Both the position numbers and the translations under genes were made by a program. From positions 5,828,001-5,892,000 of the forward strand of contig NZ_JQNA01000002.1 in the NCBI RefSeq assembly GCF_000745015.1: 64,000 nt of DNA, given 5' to 3'. The stretch is from Burkholderia sp. 9120. Its GTDB lineage: Bacteria > Pseudomonadota > Gammaproteobacteria > Burkholderiales > Burkholderiaceae. The notes under the pieces are model-generated. The model saw only the letters and a list, made by a program, of their open reading frames with translations, was not told the DNA's origin and did no database searches. Positions 1-8,781 of the stretch are shown here, piece after piece; within the stretch, counting starts at the first letter, position 1, and every line of letters starts with the position of its first letter.

Positions 1-350
1 GCGTTAATAGCGATTGTCGGCGATCGGCCAGGTACTTCGGTGACGCGCGGTTGCTGTCCAACGTAGCGTTCGGTGACGGCCGCATGGTCTATGAACTGAA
101 TGACGGCAATCCGCACGACCACATTGTTTGCAATGCGTGCGGTGGCGTTCATGAATTCTTCGATGCTGAAATCGAGGCGCGACAACAGGCTGTCGCGGAG
201 CAAATCGAATTCGCGGTGTTGGGGCGACGATTGGTGTTGTTCGGTTTGTGCGTCAACTGCAAAAAAGGGCAGCGCATCGGTCAGGCGGACGATCCGGAAA
301 TAGCGGTTCGCTTCGCCTTTATGTGGCTACCCTCTTCACAACAGAATTAA
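1..350 (+). CDS. Fur-family metalloregulator, C-terminal part (5' end outside window)
   Basis: This is the C-terminal dimerisation and metal-binding half of a Fur-family repressor. The frame is open back to the left edge of the window (first full codon at base 3), so the start and the winged-helix DNA-binding domain lie upstream. The visible part has the Fur hallmark HDHIVCNACG, with His and Cys ligands, the helix EIEARQ, and a second Cys-x-x-Cys pair in LCVNCKKG. The Cys pairs suggest a structural zinc site. After the second pair there is a tail of about 25 residues with no recognised motif. Which metal it senses (Fur, Zur or PerR type) cannot be decided from the fragment. The family call is safe; the subtype is not. 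Confidence 0.8.
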   Translation, partial: VNSDCRRSARYFGDARLLSNVAFGDGRMVYELNDGNPHDHIVCNACGGVHEFFDAEIEARQQAVAEQIEFAVLGRRLVLFGLCVNCKKGQRIGQADDPEIAVRFAFMWLPSSQQN

Positions 351-367
351 CCGCGGCCGTATTCCGA

Positions 368-679
368 TTACGGCTTGCCTTTAAGCGTGAACGGCGCCAG
401 CAGCGCCTGCACATCCACCCGCTGCCCCTGAAGCAGAAGCAGCCGTGCGTGAAGCACCGTGTTTTCCAGCACCAGCTTGGCGGTGCTCAACAGGTAAAGC
501 GCGTGAATGTCGGACACGGCCATATTGCCCGCTTCGACCTGGTGGTGACGCTCAACCAGAGAACTCATCACAAGCTGCCTGAGTTCCTGCTCTCCAAATG
601 GCAGGTCCGCGTAATCGATCGGGTCGTCGGCTTCGACCTCTCGCAGCATCTCAACGAGCGTTTCCGTGCTTACTTGCAT
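368..679 (-). CDS. Small hypothetical protein, 103 aa
   Basis: I do not recognise this protein. It is acidic at the N-terminus, with a leucine-rich helical middle (LYLLSTAKLVLENTVLHARLLLLQGQ) that could be amphipathic, and no signal peptide or clear membrane segment. The ATG at 679 has a GGAG seven bases upstream, which supports it as a real start. No competing gene occupies the other frames. It is convergent with the Fur-family gene, only 17 bases apart, and lies downstream of the alpha/beta hydrolase on the same strand. I infer a real conserved small gene without a known function. Confidence 0.55.
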   Translation of the reverse strand: MQVSTETLVEMLREVEADDPIDYADLPFGEQELRQLVMSSLVERHHQVEAGNMAVSDIHALYLLSTAKLVLENTVLHARLLLLQGQRVDVQALLAPFTLKGKP

Positions 680-743
680 GTTTCGGCTCCACGTTGTCGG
701 TTAGGGCCAGCATCACCAAGCTACGTCATCCAGCACGTCTAGC

Positions 744-1694
744 CTACTGCTTCGATTTAACCGCGTCCAGCGTACTGTCGTTTCCTGCGTTCGCGGTACG
801 CAGCACCGAAGAAACAAAGCTCTCGAAGCCCGGCTCCCAGATCGGAATCGCACGGTCGACGGCGAACATGCCGTGACCATCCCGGCCAAACGGTTGCTCG
901 ATCACCAACTGCCCCTGACCGCCCGCCGCCTGAAACGCGCTGAACCAGGTGCGGACGATATCCGGCGCGAAAAACATGTCGTTCTGCACGTAGTGCCAAT
1001 AAACCGGCACATGCGTTGTCGACGCATAGTGCCCAATCGTCTCGGCCATTCTGTCAGGCCCACACGGGTCGCCGGGGTTGGTGGCGGGACGCCCGCCACG
1101 CCCACCGGAGAAATTGACCACGGCGATAACGCCGGGCGGAGAATAACTGGCGGCAGCGAGCGACGCAAATCCCCCCGCCGACTGCCCCACCAGAATCACA
1201 TGATTTTTGTCGATTTGCGGCAACGTGTCGGCAAACGCAATCGTGGCCAGCAGATCCTGGGCCGCCGCGTTGCCGGCCGCCAGGAAGTCGGGCCGCTTGC
1301 ACGAGCCGGCGTCTTCGGCGAACGTGCCGCCCGTCTCGCCATAACCGCGGCGTATCGGCACGATGACCGCAAAGCCCATCCGTACGAACTCGCGAATCTG
1401 CGCAAGCTTGCGATAACGGCCGACCTTCACACGGTCTCGGGCATTCGGCGGATTGCCGTGACTGAGAACGATGAGTGGGAACGGACCCGCGCCGTCGGGC
1501 ATATAGGTCGTCGCGACGAGCTTGCGCTGGCCCATGCCGAAGAAGCTTTTCTCTGTCGTCGGCACCGACACGACGGTTTCGTGCAGGTCCGTCGCCGTCG
1601 GGTCCAATTCCCCCGCGATGGCGGAACATCGCCATAGCGCGAGCGTTAGTGCGCAGGAAAACAATCCAATGCGGAGCAGGTTCTTATTATTCAT
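744..1694 (-). CDS. Secreted alpha/beta hydrolase (dienelactone hydrolase/lipase-like)
   Basis: This 316-residue protein is probably an exported serine hydrolase. It starts with a signal peptide (hydrophobic core about residues 7-26, ending near AIAG). The nucleophile elbow GQSAGG puts the catalytic Ser at about residue 172, an early LSHGNP is the usual oxyanion-hole strand, and a late GRDGHGMF supplies the likely catalytic His. The pattern fits CocE/dienelactone-hydrolase-like esterases; the substrate cannot be read from sequence. It follows the nucleoside hydrolase on the same strand after about 157 bases, so it may be the last gene of the ribose operon or a separate unit. The cysteine pair around SCKRP and DPCGP could form a disulfide, consistent with a periplasmic location. 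Confidence 0.75.
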   Translation of the reverse strand: MNNKNLLRIGLFSCALTLALWRCSAIAGELDPTATDLHETVVSVPTTEKSFFGMGQRKLVATTYMPDGAGPFPLIVLSHGNPPNARDRVKVGRYRKLAQIREFVRMGFAVIVPIRRGYGETGGTFAEDAGSCKRPDFLAAGNAAAQDLLATIAFADTLPQIDKNHVILVGQSAGGFASLAAASYSPPGVIAVVNFSGGRGGRPATNPGDPCGPDRMAETIGHYASTTHVPVYWHYVQNDMFFAPDIVRTWFSAFQAAGGQGQLVIEQPFGRDGHGMFAVDRAIPIWEPGFESFVSSVLRTANAGNDSTLDAVKSKQ

Positions 1695-1851
1695 ATCGCC
1701 TTTCGAAAGACTTTATCTGCACGAGTTTGAAGAGAAGCCATCAAGGTCGTTCGTCGTCACCGACGCTACCTTACTGCTTTTTTCTTCATGCGTCGGCAGA
1801 TCTCGTCTTTTTAGGGCTAGTGGGCTTCTGTTCCGCTTCGGCAGCGCCGTG

Positions 1852-2955
1852 TCACGGCAGCGTAATCGGCACCGGGCGCGTCAGCAGATCGACATAGAGA
1901 CTGAAGAACCGGTTGTTATCGAACTGTGTGACATACGTAATCCTGTTCGGCGAAGCGCCGGACGCAGGCTGATCCGGATAGACCGTCACATGCCCTTGAT
2001 TTTCGCTACTCGTGGTGTCGATATCGAGGTAAGCGCTTTTGGTTTGCGTGGCATACGTCGGATCGAGGAAGTACGCGATCGTCAACGTGTCGAACAGATC
2101 GGTGTTGTCGGCAAACGCGCCTGCATTCGCAATGCCATAGGCCTTCGTCACCGCGGTCTGCTTGTTCGGGTTGTTGACGATCTGGTCGTACACGCTTTGC
2201 GTAAGCGGCACTGTGTTCGTCACGTCGAGCGGAATCACGGCTTGCGGAATCGTGGTCTGCAATACCGTACGCACGGCAAGCGGATCGAACCACCAGTTCA
2301 GCTCGGCCACGGCGTTCGCATTGCCCGGCACCGCCATCGCGCCGCCCATGTAGACGATCTGTTTGATCAGCGGCACGATCTCCGGCGCCTTCATGATGGC
2401 CGTGGCGAGATTGGTCGGCGGACCGACTTCGAGAATCGTCACCTGGTTCGGATAGCGCTTGATGGTCTGGATCATGAAGTCCGCGGCGCTTTGCGTCTGC
2501 AGTTTCGTCGACACCGCGAAGCCGTCCGGCGGTGGGACGAGTTGCGACTGTTGAGTCGGCTCAGGCCGGCTCCACGCGCCGAAATAGCCTTGCGGATTGG
2601 CCGCCTGCTGCGCGCGAATACCCGCTACGTCGTATTGCAGCGGATAGTCCGCGCCGCCGTAGACGCCCACCACGTTCTGCACGCCCATGCGTTCCACAGC
2701 CTTCAACGCATCCGATTCTTCCTGCAGCAACCAGTCGTTGCCGGTGACCACCGTAAGCCCGAGCAGATTGACCTTGGCTTGCCCCATCAATTGCGTGGTC
2801 ATGGCGAAGAGCTGGCCGTCGTCGCCCATTGTGTTGAAGTCCGAGTCGATGATGATTTTCGGCGCGGTGGCCAGCGGATCATTGGCCGTTACGCCACCTC
2901 CGCAGCCGGCCACCACCGTTGACATCATCAGGATACCTAGACATTGTGATTTCAT
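1852..2955 (-). CDS. Nucleoside hydrolase, lipoprotein
   Basis: A member of the inosine-uridine preferring nucleoside hydrolase family, which cleaves ribonucleosides to ribose and base. The aspartate cluster DSDFNTMGDD at residues 37-46 is the calcium-binding signature, in a slightly divergent form (the family norm is DTDxGxDD). The N-terminus is a lipoprotein signal with the lipobox VAGC (Cys18), so the enzyme should be tethered in the periplasm rather than cytosolic like classical RihA/B/C. It lies 130 bases downstream of rbsK on the same strand, after the whole ribose uptake operon. That context suggests it releases ribose outside the inner membrane for RbsB to capture. The extra ThrMet spacing in the Asp motif leaves catalytic competence slightly open. 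Confidence 0.85.
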   Translation of the reverse strand: MKSQCLGILMMSTVVAGCGGGVTANDPLATAPKIIIDSDFNTMGDDGQLFAMTTQLMGQAKVNLLGLTVVTGNDWLLQEESDALKAVERMGVQNVVGVYGGADYPLQYDVAGIRAQQAANPQGYFGAWSRPEPTQQSQLVPPPDGFAVSTKLQTQSAADFMIQTIKRYPNQVTILEVGPPTNLATAIMKAPEIVPLIKQIVYMGGAMAVPGNANAVAELNWWFDPLAVRTVLQTTIPQAVIPLDVTNTVPLTQSVYDQIVNNPNKQTAVTKAYGIANAGAFADNTDLFDTLTIAYFLDPTYATQTKSAYLDIDTTSSENQGHVTVYPDQPASGASPNRITYVTQFDNNRFFSLYVDLLTRPVPITLP

Positions 2956-3085
2956 GTTTTTCGTCCAGTTTAGAGCGTGATTAACGAAGAAACACCATCG
3001 GGAGAAGGTGTCGATAAATCAACGTCGAGCCACCCGGGGAGGGTGGCGGTACGGACAGCCCCACATCACACAACAGGCGCCCGTG

Positions 3086-4018
3086 TCAGGCTGCGCTATC
3101 CACTTCAGCGCGATTCGGAATGGACGGCTGCGCACCGGCGCGCGTCACGGAGATCGATGCCGCGCGTTGCGCGAGGCTGATAGCGCCTTCGAGAGGCTGG
3201 CGCGCGGCGAGCTGCGCGGCGAACACGCCGATAAAGGTGTCGCCGGCCGCGGTCGTGTCGATGGCCTGGACCTGCGGCGCGGGAAAATGCTGGCCTTCAC
3301 CGCCGTCCACCAGCAGATAGGCGCCCTGCGCGCCCAGCGTGACGATCACATTGCGCGCCCCGCCGCGTTGCAATTCGGTCGCGGCCCGTCGCGCGCCGCT
3401 TTCCGACTCGACCGGCAAACCGGCGAGGATAGCGGCCTCGACCTCGTTCGGCACGAGATAGTCGACCAGCGGCAGCCATTCCGCCGGCAGTGGACCGGTG
3501 GCCGGCGCCGGGTTCAGCACGGTGACCTTGCCCAGCCGGCGAGCCAGCGCAAGGGTCGCGTGAACGGCCTCCGGCGGCGTTTCCAACTGGCATACCACGA
3601 TGTCGCAAGCCTTGATCGCGGCTTCGTGGCGAGCGACGCCTTCAGGCGTCAGTTCGCCATTGCTGCCCGCCACCACGACGATCGTGTTCTGCCCGTCGTC
3701 CGACACCGTCACCATCGCGACGCCGGTCGGCTGGGTCGGATGCACCTCGATCCCGCTGCAGTCGATACCCTCGGTTTCCAGATCCTTGACCCGCTGGGCC
3801 CCATTCGCGTCTTTGCCGACGCAGCCGACCATGGCCACCTGCGCGCCCATTCGCGCGGCCGCAACGGCCTGGTTGCCGCCTTTGCCGCCAGCGACCTGCG
3901 AGAACTCATGCCCGCCGATGGTCTCTCCCGGACGCGGCAGATGCGGCGCGCGCGCGACCAGATCGGTGTTGATGCTGCCCACCACCAGGACGCGGCCCTG
4001 TTTCGTCTCTTTTGACAC
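3086..4018 (-). CDS. rbsK: Ribokinase
   Basis: PfkB-family sugar kinase that phosphorylates ribose to ribose-5-phosphate in the cytoplasm. The N-terminal VVGSINTDLV and the sugar-binding GGKGGNQAVAAARMG match ribokinase closely, and the C-terminal TTAAGDTFIG carries the catalytic Asp and the anion hole. I chose the GTG at 4018 because an AGGAG at 4026-4030 sits seven bases upstream; ATG codons at 4024 and 4039 are in frame but poorly placed relative to that site. The product is then 310 residues. It follows rbsC by 37 bases in the rbsB-rbsA-rbsC-rbsK order. Confidence 0.93.
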   Translation of the reverse strand: MSKETKQGRVLVVGSINTDLVARAPHLPRPGETIGGHEFSQVAGGKGGNQAVAAARMGAQVAMVGCVGKDANGAQRVKDLETEGIDCSGIEVHPTQPTGVAMVTVSDDGQNTIVVVAGSNGELTPEGVARHEAAIKACDIVVCQLETPPEAVHATLALARRLGKVTVLNPAPATGPLPAEWLPLVDYLVPNEVEAAILAGLPVESESGARRAATELQRGGARNVIVTLGAQGAYLLVDGGEGQHFPAPQVQAIDTTAAGDTFIGVFAAQLAARQPLEGAISLAQRAASISVTRAGAQPSIPNRAEVDSAA

Positions 4019-4025
4019 GTTCATT

Positions 4026-4030
4026 CTCCT
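4026..4030 (-). promoter_or_regulatory. Ribosome binding site deciding the rbsK start
   Basis: On the minus strand AGGAG is followed by seven bases and GTG at 4018. The upstream ATG at 4024 is one base from the same site, which is too close, so the GTG is the better start. Confidence 0.6.
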
Positions 4031-4055
4031 GCTCACCATTCAGCGAATGGTCGAT

Positions 4056-5057
4056 TTATGCGGCGCGACGCCGGCTTCGATAAGTATCCAGCACGACGGC
4101 CACCACGATGACGGCCCCCGTGATGATGCGTTTGGTCGGCTCGGTCGCGCCGATCTGGGCAAGGCCCGCGGCCAGAACCGAAATGATCAACACGCCGAAA
4201 AAGGTGCTCGTCACCGAACCGCGCCCGCCCATCAAACTCGTCCCGCCGATCACCACCGCCGCGATCACCTGCAGCTCGATGCCTTGGCCGGCATTTGGGT
4301 CCGCGGCTTCGAGCCGGGAAATCTGGAACAGCGCGGCGAGACCGGCCAGCAGGCCCATCATCGCGAACACGGCAATCTTGTAAGGCCGCGGATCGACGCC
4401 CGCGAGACGCACCGCTTCTTCATTGGTGCCGATGCCGACCAGGTAGCGGCCAAACACCGTACGCGTCAGCAGAAACTGGGCGGCCACCATCACGGCGATC
4501 GCGATCAGGAACGCCGGCGAAATGCCGAACGCGATCGGGTTCGACAGAAAATCGAAGGCGTCGCCGATATAAGCGGTGCGCGAATTCGTGAGCTGATACG
4601 CGACACCGCGCGCCGCTTCGAGCACACCAAGCGACACGATGAACGACGGAATCCGCCAGGCCACGGTGATCGCGCCGGTCACGCAACCGGTGAGCGTTGC
4701 GCCGGCCATGCCGAGCAGCGCCGACGGCAGCGCCGGCCAATGCCACTGCAAAGCCGCGACGCTGGTCAGTGCCGCGCCGAGCGCCAGCACGGAGCCGACC
4801 GACAGATCGATGCCCGCGATAATCAGCACGAACGTCATGCCGACCGACATCACGACGAGATCGGGGATCTGGTTTGCAATCGTGCTGAACGTGTCGTAGC
4901 TCAGGAAGTGCGAACTCAGCAGCGAGAACAGCACGATCATGCCAAGGAGGGCGCCGAGCAGTCCGAGGTAGTTCGAGAAGCCGAGGCGCGTGCCGATCGA
5001 CTTCGCTTTCTTCGGGGGTTCGCTCTGCAGCGTGGGCAGGCTGGTTGGTGCGGTCAT
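4056..5057 (-). CDS. rbsC: Ribose ABC transporter permease
   Basis: Inner-membrane permease of the ribose importer, 333 residues, with the many hydrophobic segments expected of the RbsC/AraH family. The conserved stretch IAGIDLSVGSVLAL at about residues 85-100 and the EAA-like VIGGTSLMGG near the C-terminus are family signatures. The ATG at 5057 is two bases beyond the rbsA stop (TGAGCATG) with GGAG inside the end of rbsA, so translation of the two is probably coupled. The open frame extends upstream to 5387, but that extension is antisense-like low-quality sequence inside rbsA and is not used. Confidence 0.95.
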   Translation of the reverse strand: MTAPTSLPTLQSEPPKKAKSIGTRLGFSNYLGLLGALLGMIVLFSLLSSHFLSYDTFSTIANQIPDLVVMSVGMTFVLIIAGIDLSVGSVLALGAALTSVAALQWHWPALPSALLGMAGATLTGCVTGAITVAWRIPSFIVSLGVLEAARGVAYQLTNSRTAYIGDAFDFLSNPIAFGISPAFLIAIAVMVAAQFLLTRTVFGRYLVGIGTNEEAVRLAGVDPRPYKIAVFAMMGLLAGLAALFQISRLEAADPNAGQGIELQVIAAVVIGGTSLMGGRGSVTSTFFGVLIISVLAAGLAQIGATEPTKRIITGAVIVVAVVLDTYRSRRRAA

Positions 5058-5059
5058 GC

Positions 5060-6673
5060 TCAATACTCCACTAATTTTCTTTCGTCGGGCGCTTTCGCGT
5101 CGGGTTCGATAGGCGCATGCAGCATGTCGTCGCGCTTCGCGTAGCCCGCGAACGCCGCGGCCAGCAGCGAGTCCTGGGTCCAGGCGCCGCGTTCGAACAG
5201 CCCCGTCATCCGGCCGGCCGACATCACGCCGATCCGGTCGCAAATCGACATCAATTCGCGCAGATCGCTCGATACCACCACCAGCGCGCGGCCTTCTCTC
5301 GCCAACGCGCCCATCAACGCATAGATGTCGAACTTTGCGCCGACGTCGATGCCGCGCGTCGGTTCGTCGAACAGCAGCACCGAACAATCGCGCGCGAGCC
5401 AGCGGCCGATCACCACCTTCTGCTGATTGCCGCCGGACAACTCCGACACCGGCTGCGCCGGGCCCGCGCTACGAATACGCATGGCGTCGATCTGCCGCGT
5501 GGCGAGCGCCGCCTCGCGACGGCCGTCCACTACGCCCTTGCTCGACACCGAGCGCAGATGGCCCAGCGAAATGTTGGCCGCGATCGGCTGGCTCAGTAAC
5601 AGCCCCTCGCCTTTGCGGTCTTCCGTAATCAATGCGATGCCGTTCTTCACGGCATCCGCGGGCGACGTGATCGTCACGGGCGCGGGTGCGCCACCTTGAC
5701 GCCCGATCGACACCGTACCGGCGTCCGCGCGATCCGCGCCGTAGACGAGCCGCAGCAATTCCGTGCGCCCCGCGCCGATCAATCCGCTGATGCCGAAAAT
5801 TTCGCCGGCCTTGACCTCGAACGACACATCGCGCACCGCCGGTTCGCGGGTCATGCCGCTGACCTTGAACGCCACCTCGCCGATACGCCGCTCGCCGAGG
5901 TCGATCCGCTCGCCGATATCGCGCCCAACCATCAGCGTGACGAGGCGGTCGGTCGTGAGATTCGCCATCTCGTCGACATGCACGAGCCGGCCGTCGCGCA
6001 ATACGGCGGCACGCCGCGCGATCCGCTTCAATTCTTCAAGCCGGTGCGAGATATACACCAGCGCCACGCCCTTCGCCTTGAGCCGCTCGACCTGCTCGAA
6101 CAGCAGATCCACTTCGCGGGCGGTCAGCATCGCGGTCGGTTCGTCGAGAATCAGCACGCGGCAATCGCCGATCAGATTGCGCGCGATCTCGACCATCTGC
6201 TGATGCCCGATGCCCAGGGTACTCACCAGCGTGTCGGGGTCGATTGCGTCGAGCCCGACTTGCGCCATGGCATGGCGCGCGTCCTCGCGCAATTTGGCGC
6301 GGTCGATCCAGCCGAACGGGCCGCGCCGCGGCAAGCGATTCAGAAAAAGATTCTCGGCCACCGAGAGAGTCGGCAGAAGATTCAGCTCCTGCATGACCAT
6401 GCGCACGCCAAGCGCCTCGGCCTCCTTGCGGCTGGCGGGCGTGTAGGCCGCGCCCGCCAGCGACATCGAACCGGCAGTCGGCGTAACGAGGCCGCCGACG
6501 ATTTTGGACAGCGTGCTCTTGCCCGCGCCGTTTTCGCCGGTCAGCGCCAGCACTTCGCCCGCGTGCAGATCGAGCGAGACATCGGCCAGCACGGGTTCGG
6601 CATAGGTCTTACCGACGCCATGCACCCGTAACACGGGCGCGGCATCGGCGACGGAGGGGATGGGAGTAGACAT
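5060..6673 (-). CDS. rbsA: Ribose ABC transporter ATP-binding protein
   Basis: Double ATPase subunit of the sugar importer (537 residues). The first cassette has the Walker A GENGAGKST at residues 46-54 and Walker B ending in LILDEPTAML. The second has the degenerate Walker A GLIGAGRTE, the signature LSGGNQQK and Walker B VLLFDEPTRGID. A weakened second P-loop is normal for the RbsA/MglA group. I use the ATG at 6673; a TTG at 6685 is also in frame. Specificity for ribose is inferred from the linked rbsK and nucleoside hydrolase. Confidence 0.93.
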   Translation of the reverse strand: MSTPIPSVADAAPVLRVHGVGKTYAEPVLADVSLDLHAGEVLALTGENGAGKSTLSKIVGGLVTPTAGSMSLAGAAYTPASRKEAEALGVRMVMQELNLLPTLSVAENLFLNRLPRRGPFGWIDRAKLREDARHAMAQVGLDAIDPDTLVSTLGIGHQQMVEIARNLIGDCRVLILDEPTAMLTAREVDLLFEQVERLKAKGVALVYISHRLEELKRIARRAAVLRDGRLVHVDEMANLTTDRLVTLMVGRDIGERIDLGERRIGEVAFKVSGMTREPAVRDVSFEVKAGEIFGISGLIGAGRTELLRLVYGADRADAGTVSIGRQGGAPAPVTITSPADAVKNGIALITEDRKGEGLLLSQPIAANISLGHLRSVSSKGVVDGRREAALATRQIDAMRIRSAGPAQPVSELSGGNQQKVVIGRWLARDCSVLLFDEPTRGIDVGAKFDIYALMGALAREGRALVVVSSDLRELMSICDRIGVMSAGRMTGLFERGAWTQDSLLAAAFAGYAKRDDMLHAPIEPDAKAPDERKLVEY

Positions 6674-6742
6674 CAGATTGATCAACCGACAGATACCAGC
6701 CGGCGTGGCCGCTCGACGGAGCCGCCACGCGCAATGCCAGTC

Positions 6743-7708
6743 TTATTTGGTAACCAGATCGACCGGCGTTTCGACGACGCCCGACAACTCGGATTGCTTC
6801 TTGTGTTCGGCGAGCGCTTTCAAAGCGGTGTCGATACCGAACACAGCCTGCTTAGCGGCGTACTGATTGGCGGTCGCGAGCACGCGGCCGTCGGCCAGCA
6901 TCGGCTTGATGGCGTTGATGTCGTCATAACCCACCACCTGCACCTTGCCCGCCTTACCGGCTGCGCGCACCGCGGACACGGCACCGATTGCCATGTTGTC
7001 GTTGCCGCACAGCAGGGCCTTGACGTCCGGATTCGCGTTGAGGATCTGGCTCGCCACCGCGTTGCCCTTGTCGATCTCCCACTCGCCCGATTGCAGCGAC
7101 ACGACTTTCATGCCGCCCGTTGCCATGGCCTGCTTGAAGCCGGCGCTACGTTGCTGCGCGTTGGTGGTGGTCGACACGCCTTCGATAATGGCGACGTTGT
7201 CGCCCGACTTCAGGTGCTTCGCGAGGTAGTCGCCGACTTTCTGCGCGCCCTTCGCGTTATCCGGACCAACGAACGGGATGTTCAGGTCTTTCGACTTGAG
7301 CACGTCCGTGTCCAGCTTGTTATCGATATTGACGACGATGATGCCGGCGTCCACGGCCTTCTTCAGGACCGGCACCAGCGCCTTCGAATCGGCCGGCGCG
7401 ATCACCAGCGCGTCGACCTTCGAGACGATCATCTGTTCGACGATGCGAATCTGGTTAGCCGTGTCCGTCTCGTCCTTGATACCGTTCGTGACGAGGTCGA
7501 ATTTGGTGGGATTCTGCTTCTGATAATCCTTCGCGCCGGTTTCCATGGTCAGGAAGAATTCGTTGGCCAAGGACTTCATGACCAGCGCGACCTTCGGCTT
7601 GTGGGTGGCCTGAGCGAATGCCGTCTGCATCGGCAGGATCGACACTGCGAGGAAAGCTGCGCTGGCTACGATGGCGCGACGGCGCGCCGGTTGGAAATGG
7701 CGAATCAT
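6743..7708 (-). CDS. rbsB: Ribose ABC transporter periplasmic binding protein
   Basis: Periplasmic sugar-binding protein, 321 residues, first gene of the leftward ribose operon. A signal peptide (RRRAIVASAAFLAVSILPM, cleavage near AFAQA) is followed by the type I periplasmic binding fold. Family markers are NEFFLTMETGAKDYQ, ALVIAPADSKALVP, VVNIDNKLD, LLCGNDNMAIGA and VQVVGYDDINA. The ATG at 7708 has GGAG seven bases upstream, and the longer open frame to 8224 overlaps the divergent LysR gene and is not coding. A 69-base gap separates it from rbsA. The ligand could be another pentose or a nucleoside-derived sugar; the adjacent ribokinase favours ribose. Confidence 0.92.
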   Translation of the reverse strand: MIRHFQPARRRAIVASAAFLAVSILPMQTAFAQATHKPKVALVMKSLANEFFLTMETGAKDYQKQNPTKFDLVTNGIKDETDTANQIRIVEQMIVSKVDALVIAPADSKALVPVLKKAVDAGIIVVNIDNKLDTDVLKSKDLNIPFVGPDNAKGAQKVGDYLAKHLKSGDNVAIIEGVSTTTNAQQRSAGFKQAMATGGMKVVSLQSGEWEIDKGNAVASQILNANPDVKALLCGNDNMAIGAVSAVRAAGKAGKVQVVGYDDINAIKPMLADGRVLATANQYAAKQAVFGIDTALKALAEHKKQSELSGVVETPVDLVTK

Positions 7709-7901
7709 TAGTGTCTCCGTGTCGCTCATTCGCTCTACTGCGAGCCCTTGAGTCGTGTGATGTGCAGGAACGCCGCACTTGCCGCCGCCTGCAAAAGCCT
7801 TCATGGCTTTCCGCGTGATATCCGACAAGCATGGCAAAACTAATCCTATCCTCGGGAAGTGGGTTATGCTATGCCAAATTTCAAAACCTTGCGTTTCAAA
7901 A
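7709..7901. promoter_or_regulatory. Divergent control region between rbsB and the LysR gene
   Basis: This 193-base gap must contain the promoters of both divergent genes. Just before the LysR start there is a direct repeat TTTCAAAA at 7879-7886 and 7894-7901, 15 bases apart, about one and a half helical turns. This could be a regulator site. I could not assign -35 and -10 boxes with confidence. Confidence 0.4.
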
Positions 7902-8774
7902 ATGGAACACGTCGATTGGGATGACCTGCGGATTCTGGTGGCAATCGCCCGTGGAGGAACCATGCGGGCGGCGGCCACCGCCTGCGATCTGAGCGCGCCG
8001 ACCCTGTCGCGCCGCCTCACCGAACTCGAACGAAAGCTGGGCGAGCCGCTGGTCGACCGGGTGCCGTCAGGGTGCACCATGACGGCGTTCGGCGCCCGCG
8101 TGCTGGCGTGGGCGGAGCAGATGGAGGACCTGGCCCACCGGATCGAACGCGCTGCGGACGTGAATGGTGGCGCGGCGGCGCACGGCACGGTGCGGATCAA
8201 TGCGGTCGAATGGCCGTCGTACATCCTGCTGAAACTGCTGGGTTCGTTTCAGGACCGGCTGCCCGGACTCGCGATCGAAGTGCTGACTTCGCGCCGCCCC
8301 TATAGCCTGGCGCGGCGCGAAGCGGACATTGCGCTGTGGTCGGAATGCCCTGAAGAGGGCGATCTCTACGTGCGGCGGATCGGCCGGATCCGTTTTGGGC
8401 TGTTCGGCTCACGCGACTACTACCTGCGCCACAAGGCGGCGATCGTGAAGAAGGAGTGGGACAAGCTGTCGTTCGTCGGCTACGACGACCGGCAGCCCGA
8501 TCATCCCGCCACCCAATGGCTGAAAGCACTGCCCGGCGCGCCGGCGCCGTCGCTGCGCAGCAGTTATGGCATGGGCGTGTTCGATGGCGTGCTGGGCGGT
8601 TCGGGGTTGGGCGTGCTCGCGCAACTGGCCGGCGATACGACGAGCGACCTTGTTTGCGTGGAGAAGCACATCAAGGCGCTCGATCAGGATGTGTGGATGG
8701 TGTTGCATCCGGCGCTGCGCGATAGCGAGCGGATCAGGACGGTGGCGAATCTGATTGCGGAGATTTTCCGCTAG
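7902..8774 (+). CDS. LysR-family transcriptional regulator, probable ribose operon regulator
   Basis: A 290-residue LysR-type regulator. The N-terminal helix-turn-helix is DLRILVAIARGGTMRAAATACDLSAPTLSRRLTELERKLG in outline, with the usual substrate-binding domain after about residue 90. I chose the ATG at 7902 because it gives the standard family start; the frame runs back to 7779 without support. It is transcribed away from rbsB, the classical arrangement for a LysR regulator and its target. Ribose operons are normally controlled by LacI-type RbsR, so a LysR partner is unusual. The assignment as the rbs regulator rests on position only. Confidence 0.85.
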   Translation: MEHVDWDDLRILVAIARGGTMRAAATACDLSAPTLSRRLTELERKLGEPLVDRVPSGCTMTAFGARVLAWAEQMEDLAHRIERAADVNGGAAAHGTVRINAVEWPSYILLKLLGSFQDRLPGLAIEVLTSRRPYSLARREADIALWSECPEEGDLYVRRIGRIRFGLFGSRDYYLRHKAAIVKKEWDKLSFVGYDDRQPDHPATQWLKALPGAPAPSLRSSYGMGVFDGVLGGSGLGVLAQLAGDTTSDLVCVEKHIKALDQDVWMVLHPALRDSERIRTVANLIAEIFR

Positions 8775-8781
8775 GCGCGGG

